A DNA stretch of 64,000 nt from contig JAHLKD010000118.1 of the NCBI GenBank assembly GCA_025526935.1, forward strand, positions 1-64,000, given 5' to 3'. Shown here piece by piece: positions 54,619 through 64,000 of the stretch. Made by a program: the position numbers and the translations under genes. Origin of the DNA: Cladochytrium replicatum. Taxonomy: Eukaryota; Chytridiomycota; Chytridiomycetes; Cladochytriales; Cladochytriaceae. Numbering within the stretch: position 1 is the stretch's first letter; each line of letters opens with the position of its first letter. Below the pieces are notes generated by a model, which did not search any database, was not told the DNA's origin, and saw only the letters and a list, made by a program, of their open reading frames with translations.

Positions 54619-55306
54619 AGATTGACACCTGACCATTGATAATTTAATCTTCTGCAATAATATCGACGGACTACCATCCATCACCCATCACCACCCACCA
54701 GCCGTGACAGACACATGCTGGGTGGCAGTGTAATAGTGGCAGTGTCTCCTTCCCAACCCTAACCCTAGTGCTCTGACACCCTGTCTTTCCCCCGTCCATC
54801 TCTACGTGCTGGTGATTTAACGCCGTATTGTCCCTGCACCGAGAGCCATCAGGGTGTGAAAGTGAAGCTTGCTATCTGGGCTAGTGTGCCGTGCCGACTG
54901 CATTTGCATTCCCACTCCACTACTGTTGCATATCACATCGCATTCAGCCTGTCTGACTCTGCGACTGCCACGACTGTGCCGCCCTTATAGCTTCACCTCA
55001 CTCCCTCCCCACTTCAACCTCTGCAATGCTGCCGGCCTTGCACTCTCTTCAGCCTTCATACCCGAACCACAAGGCGACTGTGCTTCCGCCCATCTCGCAC
55101 TTGCTGGAAGCTACATACCCGTCCCACTATTCTTCCCAGGTGCGTCCTTTATTTATCCCACCCATTATTGTTGACCACGTCACTCAACCTACCTTGTTAA
55201 CCTTTAGACTCTTCAGCCGCAACATCAACCACTTCAGCTTCACCATCGTTCAGCTCAACAAACTACTTGTGCATTCCCTCTTCTAGACCGACTCCGCACT
55301 TCGGCA
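54619..55306. promoter_or_regulatory. upstream region/leader of the cyclin gene with a telo-box-like site
   Basis: About 690 bases with no gene. At about 54755-54768 it contains AACCCTAACCCTAG, a double telomere-type motif like the telo-boxes bound by Myb-type factors in promoters. Long CT-rich stretches before 55307 fit a transcribed leader. Confidence 0.35.
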
Positions 55307-56545
55307 ATGGACTCACACGTTCCATCTCCAATTTCCCCCAACCGTATGGACGGCACCCCGACCGCCGTTCTCCACTCTGCCGCATCCTCAACTTCTTCAA
55401 CCCCCTCTTTATGCTCAGACGACGTCTCCGCACGCTCCATTCCCTTCATCTCCAACAAAGTTCTTCCGACACCCAACTCTTTCGTGAGCAACCCTTCTGA
55501 TTCAACCCTCGTCTGCCAGCAGCCCGTTCTTCAGCAGCACCAGTCCACATTCCAACCACCAGCGTTCCAACAGCAGCACACTCACCAACTCTTCAACTCA
55601 TTTACTGTCCAGCAACAATCCAAACCTGCGCCTACGCGTCCTTCCACCCACCGCACGACCCCAAAAGTCCACGCCCCGCTCTCCGACCGCGCACGCCTCG
55701 CCTACTTCCAGCTCGCAAACCTCTCTTCCCTCGTGAACCTCACACTCCTTTCCCCGGTCCTCAAACCCCCGACCTCCACCTCACCAATCCCACCCCTCCT
55801 CGTCAACTCTCGCCGCCACCTCGCCCTCCGCTCCTTCTGCGAGCGCATTTTCCTCTCCACTCGCCTTTCACCTCCCGTCGTCATCCTCGCCCTCAGATAC
55901 GTCCACCGCCTCGTCATGCGCGCCAGCGCGACCTCGGCAGCGCCGTGCTACTTCCCCTCCACTCTCCCGACGGGGCTGAAACTATCCCCGCGGGCGCTCT
56001 TGATTGTATCGCTCTTGCTCGCAAACAAGTTTCTGGAGGATCAGAGGTACTCGAACGCGACCTGGGCTCGGCTGGGCGGGCTCCCGCTCGAGGAGATCAA
56101 CCGCGCCGAGCGGGAGTGTCTCGCCGCCCTTGCGTACGATCTCACGGTCTCTGAAGCAGAGTACGCAGCGTGGCTCAAGGAGCTCGAGGGCATCGTGGAC
56201 GCCGCGAAGCGTACCCAGCCTGGCGCGTCCGCAGCAGCAGCAGCAGCAGCACCAGTGGTTGTGTCCGACGCGAATGCGATCGACAAGCACGCCCTTTTGT
56301 CGCAGTTGCTGACCAAGACGGACGGGCAGAACGTGACGGAGCTTTTGGAGGACAATGAGGCGGCGGAGAGGGTGAAGCAGCAGCTTCAGCACCATGCGAG
56401 GGTCATGGCGAGGACGAAGATGTGGGTCGCGCAGCAGCAGCTAGCTGCTATAAGCGCGGCCAATTCCGCCCTGCCGTCGATGGTGTGTGGAGGCAAGGCT
56501 GTTGGGAAAGCCCGGGATGGCCGGGTCGGGTACATGCCCTACTGA
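55307..56545 (+). CDS. PCL/PHO80-type cyclin
   Basis: An intronless 412-residue frame. After a Ser/Thr/Gln-rich, disordered N-terminus (about 1-120), the cyclin box spans about 150-290: RSFCERIFLSTRLSPPVVIL, ALRYVHRLVMRA, LSPRALLIVSLLLANKFLED, NATWARLGGLPLEEINRAER and ECLAALAYDLTVSEAEYAAW. The KFLED(Q)xxSN and EIN.xE patterns are typical of PCL-type cyclins that bind Pho85/Cdk5-type kinases. The C-terminus is Ala/Gln-rich. Predicted regulatory partner of a CDK; the exact kinase is not determinable here. A C-terminal coiled-coil-like segment (EDNEAAERVKQQLQHHA) may aid dimerisation. Confidence 0.85.
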   Translation: MDSHVPSPISPNRMDGTPTAVLHSAASSTSSTPSLCSDDVSARSIPFISNKVLPTPNSFVSNPSDSTLVCQQPVLQQHQSTFQPPAFQQQHTHQLFNSFTVQQQSKPAPTRPSTHRTTPKVHAPLSDRARLAYFQLANLSSLVNLTLLSPVLKPPTSTSPIPPLLVNSRRHLALRSFCERIFLSTRLSPPVVILALRYVHRLVMRASATSAAPCYFPSTLPTGLKLSPRALLIVSLLLANKFLEDQRYSNATWARLGGLPLEEINRAERECLAALAYDLTVSEAEYAAWLKELEGIVDAAKRTQPGASAAAAAAAPVVVSDANAIDKHALLSQLLTKTDGQNVTELLEDNEAAERVKQQLQHHARVMARTKMWVAQQQLAAISAANSALPSMVCGGKAVGKARDGRVGYMPY

Positions 56546-57835
56546 AAAAGAGGCAGAATGTTTGTGGGGGGAAGAAAGGGAGAAGAGAGTTTGTCAATTC
56601 CTTTTTCGACTTTTTGATGTTTTTGATGGTTATTTTCTTTCTCCCCCCAACTTTTTTTTTGTGATGAGCGAGATTTTTGTGTTTCCAATTCTTTCCAACC
56701 GTCTTTTTCTTTCGAGTACTGTTTTTTATTTAGTGCGATTTTTACGGTGATGACGGGATTTCGGGTCTTTTGTAACAGCAGAAAAAAAAGATTTGTTCTC
56801 AGAAAAAAGATGTTTTGTTTATTTTTTTGTGTGTCAGGTTTCCTTTTCATATTTTTTTAGACTTTCACACTCACCTTTCTTTGGCAAACGCTTGGAGTGT
56901 TTTATGTTTTATCATTTACCCAACACACAGCAGGAAAAAAAGAACACATTGGGAACCATTGTCTCCTTCAAAAAAAGAGGTTTTTTTTACAATTCAGTTC
57001 ATTTCTTGATCAGTTTTAGCTGCACTTCACATTCCCAATTCTCTTCTAAAGGGTAGCAGTTTTTCCTTTTCCTCGATTGCCTTCTTCGCCATCACTCACG
57101 CACATTTTCTCTCTGATACGGGAGGGAGATGGTTTATTGTAGCACCCCCTTTTCATATTGAATCCCCCCTTGTCGTCTATTTTTATTTTATTGGATTTTG
57201 TTCCGTCCAACTGTTTGCTTTCTCTTCAAAAGTGTTTCTTGTGAGCAGAAAAGCAGTTGCATGTGCTTAACCTTTCTTTCCTTATTATGCCCTTTCTTTT
57301 TTATTCTTACCTTCCATTTTGTGGGTTTCTTGTTTTTCTTAGCCGTGATGAAGGTATTCAGAATGTCTGCAACAAAAAGAATTTTGTACACACCACAAAA
57401 TATACTTGGAATTTTGCTGAACCAAGTTATTCAAAGTGTTGGTTGTTTATCTGAGTGACTGATGAGGATCTCCAAGCTTATTTCGTCGAGCGAAAAGGAG
57501 GGGAAGGAATCGGGAGGAATTGAAAAACTAATTGCCAGGATCCAAGACCCAGGTATGAATAAAAATATTGGTGTCTTTGCACTATTGGAATCGGGGATTT
57601 GCCCATTGCAAAGCCAGAGCAAATGTCGTTGGTGTTGATTTCAACAACGATCTCGTGCGCGAGTTGCAATCCTCATCTGGCTTACCCCTGTTCAGCTAAG
57701 CACTTCCCATAACCAGCGAAAAACTTGCTTTTCTGCAAGGGTCTCCTCCACTTGCGGGGCTGTCTCATTTTAGAAGACCACACATCCCAGTAACTTTGCA
57801 CGTTCTCACACAACCCATACACACACACACACACA
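56546..57835. other. T-rich 3' region and spacer
   Basis: About 1.3 kb. The first 800 bases are dominated by T runs, with no supported ORF, and probably hold the cyclin 3' UTR and terminator. A weak protein-like stretch at 57470-57700 is unassigned. An (AC)n tract directly precedes the next start codon. Confidence 0.5.
57819..57835. repeat. (AC)n tract abutting the kelch gene start codon
   Basis: Seven AC units lead directly into the ATG at 57836, so the 5' leader ends in a microsatellite. Confidence 0.8.
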
Positions 57836-59486
57836 ATGTCCAGCTCACGAGTATGGCCAATGCTGTTGCTTCTGCTTGCCTTGCTTGCATCCCCAGCGTT
57901 ATCGGATACCCCGCCGTACCTCGAGGGAGGCGCTGTAGGCGTTTACGGCACCAAAATCATCGTGGCGGGCGGTCGAACCTGGTCCGACGATCTCGCCACC
58001 GCGGCATCCAACGATGCGATCTGGGAGTTTGAGACGCTCAACAACACATGGACCAGGGTCGCATCGGGCTCGATCGTGGGCGACTCGAACGTCGATGGAG
58101 AGAAGGACGGCGAAACCTATTCCATTCGAGGTGCGGTGATAGGCGACAAGATGTACTTGATCACCTCGGGTACAAAGGGCAACACTTTTTTCGAGTACTC
58201 TATGGCAACAAGACAGATCAGCCAGCTCAATTTCCCGACTCTGGTCGCACCCGGGGTCAAACACTTTGCTGCCATTGCTACCACGGACACGTTCTATGTT
58301 GTCGCGGGACGAAGGATCGGGACTTATGTCGACATGCCGACTTGCTTCCGTGCAGAGATTGCGACGACGGCGTGGAGCCCGTGTGGGAACCTCTCCTTTG
58401 GATTGAACCAAGTTGGCGGGGCGAGCAATAACGCGCTTCAGTACATGCTTGTGTACGGTGGATACTCGAGTGACAAATTGAGCATCGGGACATGGGCGTT
58501 GTCTCGAAAGACGGACGTCGCACTGTCAGTCGGCTGGACGGTAACCGAAAATGTGGGTCTACCCATTATGGAGAAGGCTTGTGTTGTCGGATGTAAGTAA
58601 AAACTCTGCTGCCCTGAGTTTCTCGCTAACGATTTCGTTGACAGATGGGAATGGATTCTTGGTTTACGGAGGACGCGCTGCCACCTCATTCACGGGAAAC
58701 CGGGACGACATTTACTTTGGAAGCCTCTACCAGATCAACATGAACACGAGCCCGATCACTTCCTCCACACTCTTCAACGCTACGGCTCTCAACGGTAATC
58801 GCTGGGGAAGAGCGCCGATGTGCGCGGTCGTCGGCAACGTGTTCTATGCCATCGGTCGCCCGCTTTCCAGCCAGTCAGCGCTTTACCAGGAGCGCATCGT
58901 CGGCGTGAACCTCACTGCACCAGACAGCGGACTCTTGAAGCTCGATCCCAAGAACTCGACTACGCCGGAAAACTCGGGTGGCGGTCTCTCTACCGGAGTG
59001 GTTGCTGGGATCGGTGCTGGCGCAGGGCTCCTGGCCATCGTCATAGCTGTCGGTGCTTTCATTTTTGTTCGGCGCAACCGGTCAAAGAAGCTCAATCAGA
59101 ATCCGGGCTTGTCAAGTTCCGATCCTCTCACGTCACCAACGTTCACCAACGGTGGCGGACAACAGAACAGCCCTCCCGGTTGGATGTACCCGCCATTATC
59201 TCACCCCAACATGCAGCCACCTCACCCCAACATGCAGCCACCAAACTTTGATCCGAACAATCCAAACAAGGACAACTCTGCGGGTTGGCCCTTCATTCAC
59301 TTGTCTCCCCCCACGATGCCGGCAAACTTTGACCCCAACAACAACCAAAACATGTATCTCACGCCGCTTTCGACAACAAATTCAAGTTCCAGCCAGACGG
59401 CAGCGAGCCAGTCCACTGGCACACCAAACCAATCATCCAATTTGAGCTCGGTGGTTCCTGGTGGAGTGCTCTTGGAACGATCATAA
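57836..59486 (+). CDS. kelch-type beta-propeller type I membrane protein
   Basis: Two exons (57836-58592, 58645-59486) give 532 residues. A signal peptide (SRVWPMLLLLLALLASPALS) is followed by kelch-like repeats, seen as GGAVGVYGTKIIVAGGRTWS, AVIGDKMYLITSG, FAAIATTDTFYVVAGRR, LVYGGYSS and, across the intron, GYGNGFLVYGG, then CAVVGNVFYAIGR. A Ser/Gly stalk leads to one membrane helix at about 370-394 (GVVAGIGAGAGLLAIVIAVG) with a basic stop-transfer (RRNRSKKL) and a disordered tail of Pro/Asn/Gln repeats containing HPNMQPP twice. The propeller is predicted to bind glycans or proteins outside the cell. A decayed duplicate lies at 60550-60910. Confidence 0.88.
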
Positions 59487-59592
59487 AGAAAGTTCCAAAT
59501 TTTCATTTCTTACATTTAAGAGGTTTTTGTTGCATTATCCCATCTCTGGTTTTGTTGTGTTTCACCTGGCCGGCATATGTTTTTTCGGTATT

Positions 59593-59802
59593 GATTAACT
59601 CCATCCCTGCACAGCTCCGTAACTGTCTCCTAAACATAAAGTTCTGTTAAGGTCGTTTCTGGTTGCTCGTTTTTTCCTATTTGTTGACATTCGGTTTTGA
59701 TTAACTCCTTTCCTGCACAGCTCCGCTCCGTAACTGTCTCCTAAATGTAAAGTTCTGTTAAGGTCGTTTCTGGTTGATCGCTTTTTCCTATTTGTTGACA
59801 AA
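59593..59802. repeat. two-copy direct repeat, ~103-base unit
   Basis: Two copies (about 59593-59690 and 59694-59802) share GATTAACTC, CTGCACAGCTCC, GTAACTGTCTCCTAAA, AAAGTTCTGTTAAGGTCG and TTTCTGGTTG, ending in CCTATTTGTTGACA. The second copy has a five-base CTCCG expansion and a few substitutions. Located just after the kelch gene. Confidence 0.85.
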
Positions 59803-60549
59803 GTACATTCGTTTATTGCAGTTTCTAATGGCAACCATCACTGCAATACACCTCATACTATCAAGTTGCCGGAAGTGTGTCCCCGAAAATATAGAAGGTT
59901 CTAATTATTTTGGCGCTTTAAGCGGGGTTGTCATGCTTGATGGATATTCCAGATAATACCAGTTTCTTCTTGGGTTGTCGGAGATTTCGCCCAAATGAAC
60001 TTCAACGCAGCTGAGAGCTGATTATTTCTTCAACCATTCACAGAATCACAACGCAGTTGCCGAGACGAGAGTGACTCCATGCAATTGAATGCAGCTACAA
60101 AAGACTGTCCTAACCGTTTGGTTTTGTCCATAAATCTGTACCCACTCGATATCGATTTGCTTGGTCATACAAACAGCGGTCTGTTTCTTAGTACCATTTT
60201 ACTTGGCCTTGTATCAAGCGTGATTCGCAAGTGGTGTGGTTGACCCCGCCTGTTTTGCTAGGTACGTGCGTGTGAAAATTCGATGGCTCGTTCGCTGGGT
60301 GACGCGGTTCGTCGGGTCACTGTCCGCTTCTGTGCTACCATTGTTGATGTGCTCGGTGTTGGTGGATTGAGTGCCGTACCACGTAAAGAAACATGTGTAT
60401 GGTGGATGGGGCAATCTGAAGTCCCAAAACGCTGGATGCACCTAGGTCCACTCAGAAAATTCGCTGCTACAGTTCGAGTTGCCGGTGATTCTGGTCGCTT
60501 TCCTCAAGCTTTTGTCACCGTTTTCATCAGAGAGACCTCCGTACTTTGA

Positions 60550-60910
60550 AGGAGCACAATAGGAGTCATTACATGCTTGTGTTTGGTGGGTATTCCAGCG
60601 ACAGGGCTGTGGGTGGGTGCTGTCCCGAAGAACGGCCTTTACACTGCATTCAACCAAGAATGTTGGTCCACCGATCTTAGCGGAAGCAGGCGTTGTAGGA
60701 TGTGAGTTCTAAAAAGCAGCCCGCATAGTAATAGCCCAAATCTGATCTTACAATCCTTGGGCCAAGATGGCAACGGATTTCTAGTTTGCGGCGGACTGGG
60801 CTGCCAAGACTTTTATCGCTGATCGGAACGACATCCTTGCCGGAAACCTTTACCAAATCAACATGAACGCAAATCCGATCAGTTTCATCGACTGTTTTTT
60901 TTAACGGCAC
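60550..60910 (+). pseudogene. partial, decayed duplicate of the kelch gene
   Basis: Collinear with 58430-58760 of the kelch gene and includes its intron position. The region coding YMLVYGGYSS is matched by TACATGCTTGTGTTTGGTGG; ENVGLPIMEKACVVGC is matched by a segment reading KNVGPPILAEAGVVGC; then GNGFLV, and LYQINMNTSPI by LYQINMNANPI. Indels and stops break the frame, and only the centre of the gene is present, without signal peptide, membrane helix or tail. Confidence 0.85.
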
Positions 60911-61097
60911 TCTTCTCAAAGGTCGTTTCATCTATCCCCGCATTGAACAACGCCGAATTTTCTAATAAAGACGGCTTGATATCAAATTTCTTTTGCAAGA
61001 GTCGTGCATATCGTATCATTTGTAAGCGTCTGATAGACACAATAATTCAACTTAGTCAACAATAAACCATACGTAGTCAATTCCAACTACAAAAACC

Positions 61098-61719
61098 TCA
61101 GTGTCCCACCTCCGTCCACGTCACCAAGCCCGAGTTCTTGGCGACCACAGCAAAAGCAGCTAGAAGCGCACAGCCCGCGTACGCAACCATCAGCAGCATC
61201 CCCGCGAAAGCCGCAAACGCAACCACCACTATCCCAACGATCGCAGCAGCCAGACCCCCGGATGCCGCAAAGAGGCCTGCACACGACGCCACGAACAACG
61301 CGGTTGGAACAGCAGCCGTGAATCCAAACGCATAGACGAATGTCTAGCACAATGATTCCATGTTGAGAAATCAATAATTGTGTTTACGTGATCTGGGGGG
61401 AGAGTGGGTTTACCCTGAGAGCCGGGTTCTTGTCCATGAGCAAGAGCGCGTACTGATACAGTCCAGTCGCAGTCTCGTGGGCACGTGTGATGGCGGGACC
61501 GAAGCGCGAGGAGAGGTCGTCGCGGATCCGGACGGCGCGGTTGGAGATGTTTGTGATGGTGTTTGCAAAACGCATGTATTCTGTTGCCGACGCGGAGGCA
61601 GAGGAATAAGATGGAATCGAAGACGCGTAGGATGTGGGAACGGATGAGGTAGCCACACCACGGGAGCTCATTGTTGCCGGGGTGGCAGCCGAGCCAAAGA
61701 TGGAGGAGAGGATGGCCAT
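61098..61719 (-). CDS. LDAF1/promethin-like membrane protein
   Basis: Two exons (61414-61719, 61098-61343) give 183 residues. The N-terminal half is soluble and Ser/Ala-rich, with a helical stretch (RFANTITNISNRAVRIRDDL). The second half is nearly all hydrophobic: NPALRTFVYAFGFTAAVPTA, followed by GGLAAAIVGIVVVAFAAFAG and LLMVAYAGCALLAAFAVVA, consistent with hairpin or multi-pass ER topology. The HP/NP-plus-VP arrangement resembles the promethin/LDAF1 family that works with seipin at lipid-droplet assembly sites. Similarity is judged by pattern only; other small ER membrane proteins are possible. Confidence 0.6.
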
Positions 61720-61861
61720 GGTTGGTGCTGGTCACGTGTATTCGCGACTGATGAGAGCAAGGAAAAATTAACTAATATTCTTGGTCATCTGTGGAAGGAT
61801 CTTTGCTGTAAATATAAAATTGGACAAATGTCACTGATGCATGGAATCCAAACATATTGTT

Positions 61862-62323
61862 CTAGTTTGACTTCTTTGTCTTATCCGATCCTGGCGGTAT
61901 ATCATCCTCACGAACCGTTGCGAACCACGCAAGCCGCCCAATCACAAGCAATACGGTCACATGCAGATTCATCACCGCCCCGCTCGTCCACAAATACCTC
62001 TGCAAGCTCTCCACAGTCGCATCACCACTCAACCACCACTGCGCATACGGCACCGAGTATGCTCCAAGGTGCACGAAATCACCACACAATAGACCAAACA
62101 TTAGTCTCCGAGACACGGCTGGTGGTTGACGAGCAAGCTGCAGGTTCAGGATGACGAGCGGGAAGTAAGCCGCGGCGAGCAGACGGAGGATAAAATCGAG
62201 CTGCTTGGAAGGTTCGCCGAGATCGTCAAAGATGGGATAGAGTTGGGTGAAGAAGTAGCGGGGATTGAAGAGGCCAAGAGCGACACCAGCGAACGTAATC
62301 GCTATTTTGAATGTGGGAGTCAT
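61862..62323 (-). CDS. four-TM protein, unknown family
   Basis: An intronless 153-residue frame with about four hydrophobic helices: FKIAITFAGVALGLFNPRYF, FILRLLAAAYFPLVILNL, LMFGLLCGDFVHLGAYSV and AVMNLHVTVLLVIGRLAWFA. The loop before the last helix has WWLSGDATVESLQRYLW. The C-terminus is charged and cytosolic-looking. It resembles the small fungal DUF families of four-helix proteins, but I cannot name one. The start (MTPTFKIA) is the only ATG before the first helix. Confidence 0.55.
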   Translation of the reverse strand: MTPTFKIAITFAGVALGLFNPRYFFTQLYPIFDDLGEPSKQLDFILRLLAAAYFPLVILNLQLARQPPAVSRRLMFGLLCGDFVHLGAYSVPYAQWWLSGDATVESLQRYLWTSGAVMNLHVTVLLVIGRLAWFATVREDDIPPGSDKTKKSN

Positions 62324-62622
62324 TTTGAAATGACGATGAAGGCTGAATCAGTGGAGAATGAGATTGGCAGACAGGGTTGGGAGACAAACATGGCTCAATG
62401 TAATGGAATAGGATACGCAACAAAATCGGGGCCGATTTGGTGGAGGTCATCGTTGGTGGTCAAGTTGACGTATGCTGCGCAGCATCATCAATCCCAGAAT
62501 TACAGCTTTAGCGACATATTGCAAATTTTATACGAGTCTCAATCATTTCCCGATTTGATTATCAAAACACGCTCATAGCACAACTGGCAGCACATTTCAA
62601 TGGTGACCGCACATACAGAACA

Positions 62623-63925
62623 TCATGAAGGACGAGAGGTATCATCGACGCACACGACCATGTGCAAGAACCCATCCGAATGGGATGCGTGCCGGCTGAG
62701 CCATAGCAATGGCGTCGTAAGCTCAACTTTCAGGCCATGCACGATCACATCAGGAACCGCGGAAGATCGGATCTCGTTAGGGTTCGAACTGCTTTCGAGT
62801 TCCGCCGAAGGGAACATATTTGGGAGAGAAGACTGTAGGCATTGGTAAAGGGTGATCGGTTGCGCTGTTTTAAAAATCAAAAAAAAGCAAACCTGAGAAA
62901 TTAAAACTTTAGAGAGCTTGTAAACTTGAAATACCCGAGGAATCAAATGGTGCGATGGGCTCTTGTAGGACGACAGTTGAGCCCACATAGATTCGAAGAG
63001 GGACATGTTTCGGCGGTATATCTGAGTCCAGGCCCGCAAGATGCCGATAAACTTCAAAGAACCGTTCCTGGTTATCTGATTTTAGGTAACGTAAGTTCAA
63101 GCACAAAAATTCTATTCGCAGAGTGACTGACTGGATACGAGCGCACTCCACAACGAGCTTTGATCTTCTTTTGGGAGGGCCATCAGCTTATTGATGTTTC
63201 CATTACGCAAGTGATCTGCCTTAAAATTGCCAAATTAACCAATGAATTCAGCCCCACCTTTTTTTCGCTTTTGTACCTCTTTTTGAGTGGACATGAAAAA
63301 GTCGTGTGGAGCATCGAGTAAACCAGAGGAATGGACACGGATCAGCTTTGTGGCGGGAAAGTCTCTGAAATGCACTGTGACTGGCCAAGGGACAGGTGGA
63401 TGTGACGACGGGGCGGATGACGAAGGGGAGGATGTGTAGATGTCATAAAGTACACCGATGGGATAGTGCCTTTGAATGCCACAGTTATTCTTTTCATGAT
63501 GATGAATCGTAAAATCACGTACCACTTTAAGGGAGATCCAAGAAAATCGTACCAAATCTCGACGTCGTCGGCGACAACGGATAGTTTGCATTGTTCCACA
63601 AAGTATTTTCGAACGTCTTTGGCTATGAACGGGAAATACGAGCATCTCCGGGCATGAATCTGGGTGTTCGATCAGCAAAGGAGCGGTCGTGACGAAAAGC
63701 GACATCCATACCGCCAAGAAATTGCAAGCCATCAGAACCAAAACGAAACAGTTTGAGGTGGATATCAAAGGGACTTACGAAGAGAGGCTCAGGTACAGGC
63801 GGCAGAGCACCCGATGCATTTTTTGAAGCGAGGGCGTCCCAATCCGTACTGTCGAGCGATATTCTCAGCAGGATCTGACCGTCCCAAATTTTGCGATGGA
63901 TTGAATTGTCAGTGGGGCAGTTCAT
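62623..63925 (-). CDS. ATG5: autophagy protein 5
   Basis: Six exons (63779-63925, 63523-63659, 63277-63469, 63132-63219, 62935-63075, 62623-62864) sum to 948 bases, 315 residues. The N-terminus begins IHRKIWDGQILLRISLDS; then come CSYFPFIAKDVRKYF, CKLSVVADDVEIWYDF, WHYPIGVLYDIYTSS, PWPVTVHFRDFPATKLI, DFFMSTQKEADHLRNG, NKLMALPKEDQSSLW, HVPLRIYVGS and HSDGFLHMVV, all in ATG5 order. Lys158, in the STQKEAD segment, corresponds to the residue to which ATG12 is conjugated; the exon 3/4 junction falls immediately after the following Glu. ATG5 with ATG12 and ATG16 acts as the E3 for ATG8 lipidation at forming autophagosomes. No disruption is seen. The start at 63925 matches the family's usual short N-terminus. 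Confidence 0.93.
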
Positions 63926-64000
63926 TGACGATTAGCGGGCAACAACAAGCCACCAAAGGACATGGCAGTTCAACTGGTGGTTGACAAACTGGTGACATGT

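Noticed and set aside
1-64000. CRISPR arrays, operons, ribosome binding sites, rRNA or tRNA genes
   Set aside because: No regularly spaced short repeats were seen; introns show the genome is eukaryotic; no tRNA or rRNA could be recognised by eye, though a tRNA could be missed without a scan.

Overview
The window is nuclear DNA of a fungus, most likely an early-diverging, chytrid-like one; the phylum is inferred from gene content, not from a marker gene. Genes are on both strands, most have GT-AG introns of about 45-75 bases, and coding DNA is more GC-rich than the AT-rich spacers. There are no operons, Shine-Dalgarno sites or CRISPR arrays. Exon chains were rebuilt by hand. For the genes where exon coordinates are listed and a complete product is claimed, the summed exon length is a multiple of three.

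Layout. 1-2.9 kb: a membrane protein cut by the window edge and a secreted GH16 beta-glucanase with two CBM52-like modules. 3.2-8.6 kb: a patch rich in dead genes (NADPH oxidase, lysine-methyltransferase-like and PHB-depolymerase-like esterase pseudogenes) around two apparently intact small genes. 9-22.4 kb: three ZIP metal-transporter paralogs on the minus strand, interspersed with an INO80-subunit (IES6) gene, an Eis-like acetyltransferase, a degenerate Ty3/gypsy element and decayed copies of an unknown membrane protein. 22.7-24.2 kb: a glutathione S-transferase gene and its dead tandem copy. 24.4-29 kb: two unrecognised proteins. 29.2-33.7 kb: a TMEM135-like relic, a small two-exon gene and a largely gene-free AT-rich stretch. 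33.8-41.4 kb: a large low-complexity polyQ protein, then a 1373-residue single-pass membrane protein with an SH3 domain and eight copies of an unrecognised ~45-residue repeat. 42-47.6 kb: a tiny membrane protein, a GNAT acetyltransferase and a truncated dCache-type receptor. 49.3-54.6 kb: a large secreted protein with eight CBM19-like modules, a threonine synthase pseudogene and NUBP2/CFD1. 55.3-64 kb: a PCL/PHO80-type cyclin, a kelch-type membrane protein with a decayed partial duplicate, an LDAF1/promethin-like protein, a four-TM protein and a complete six-exon ATG5.

Themes. Two large surface or secreted proteins (CBM19-like, SH3/repeat), the GH16 enzyme and the kelch receptor suggest cell-wall or chitin/glucan-related surface biology. 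Housekeeping genes (IES6, NUBP2, ATG5, cyclin) are intact, while duplicated and metabolic accessory genes are decaying: about nine separate pseudogenes or gene relics carry frameshifts, in-frame stops or deletions. The most unusual items are the eight-repeat SH3 membrane protein, the middle ZIP paralog that has lost its TM5 metal ligands, and two stop-free introns whose lengths are multiples of three that would be mistaken for coding sequence without the paralog comparison.
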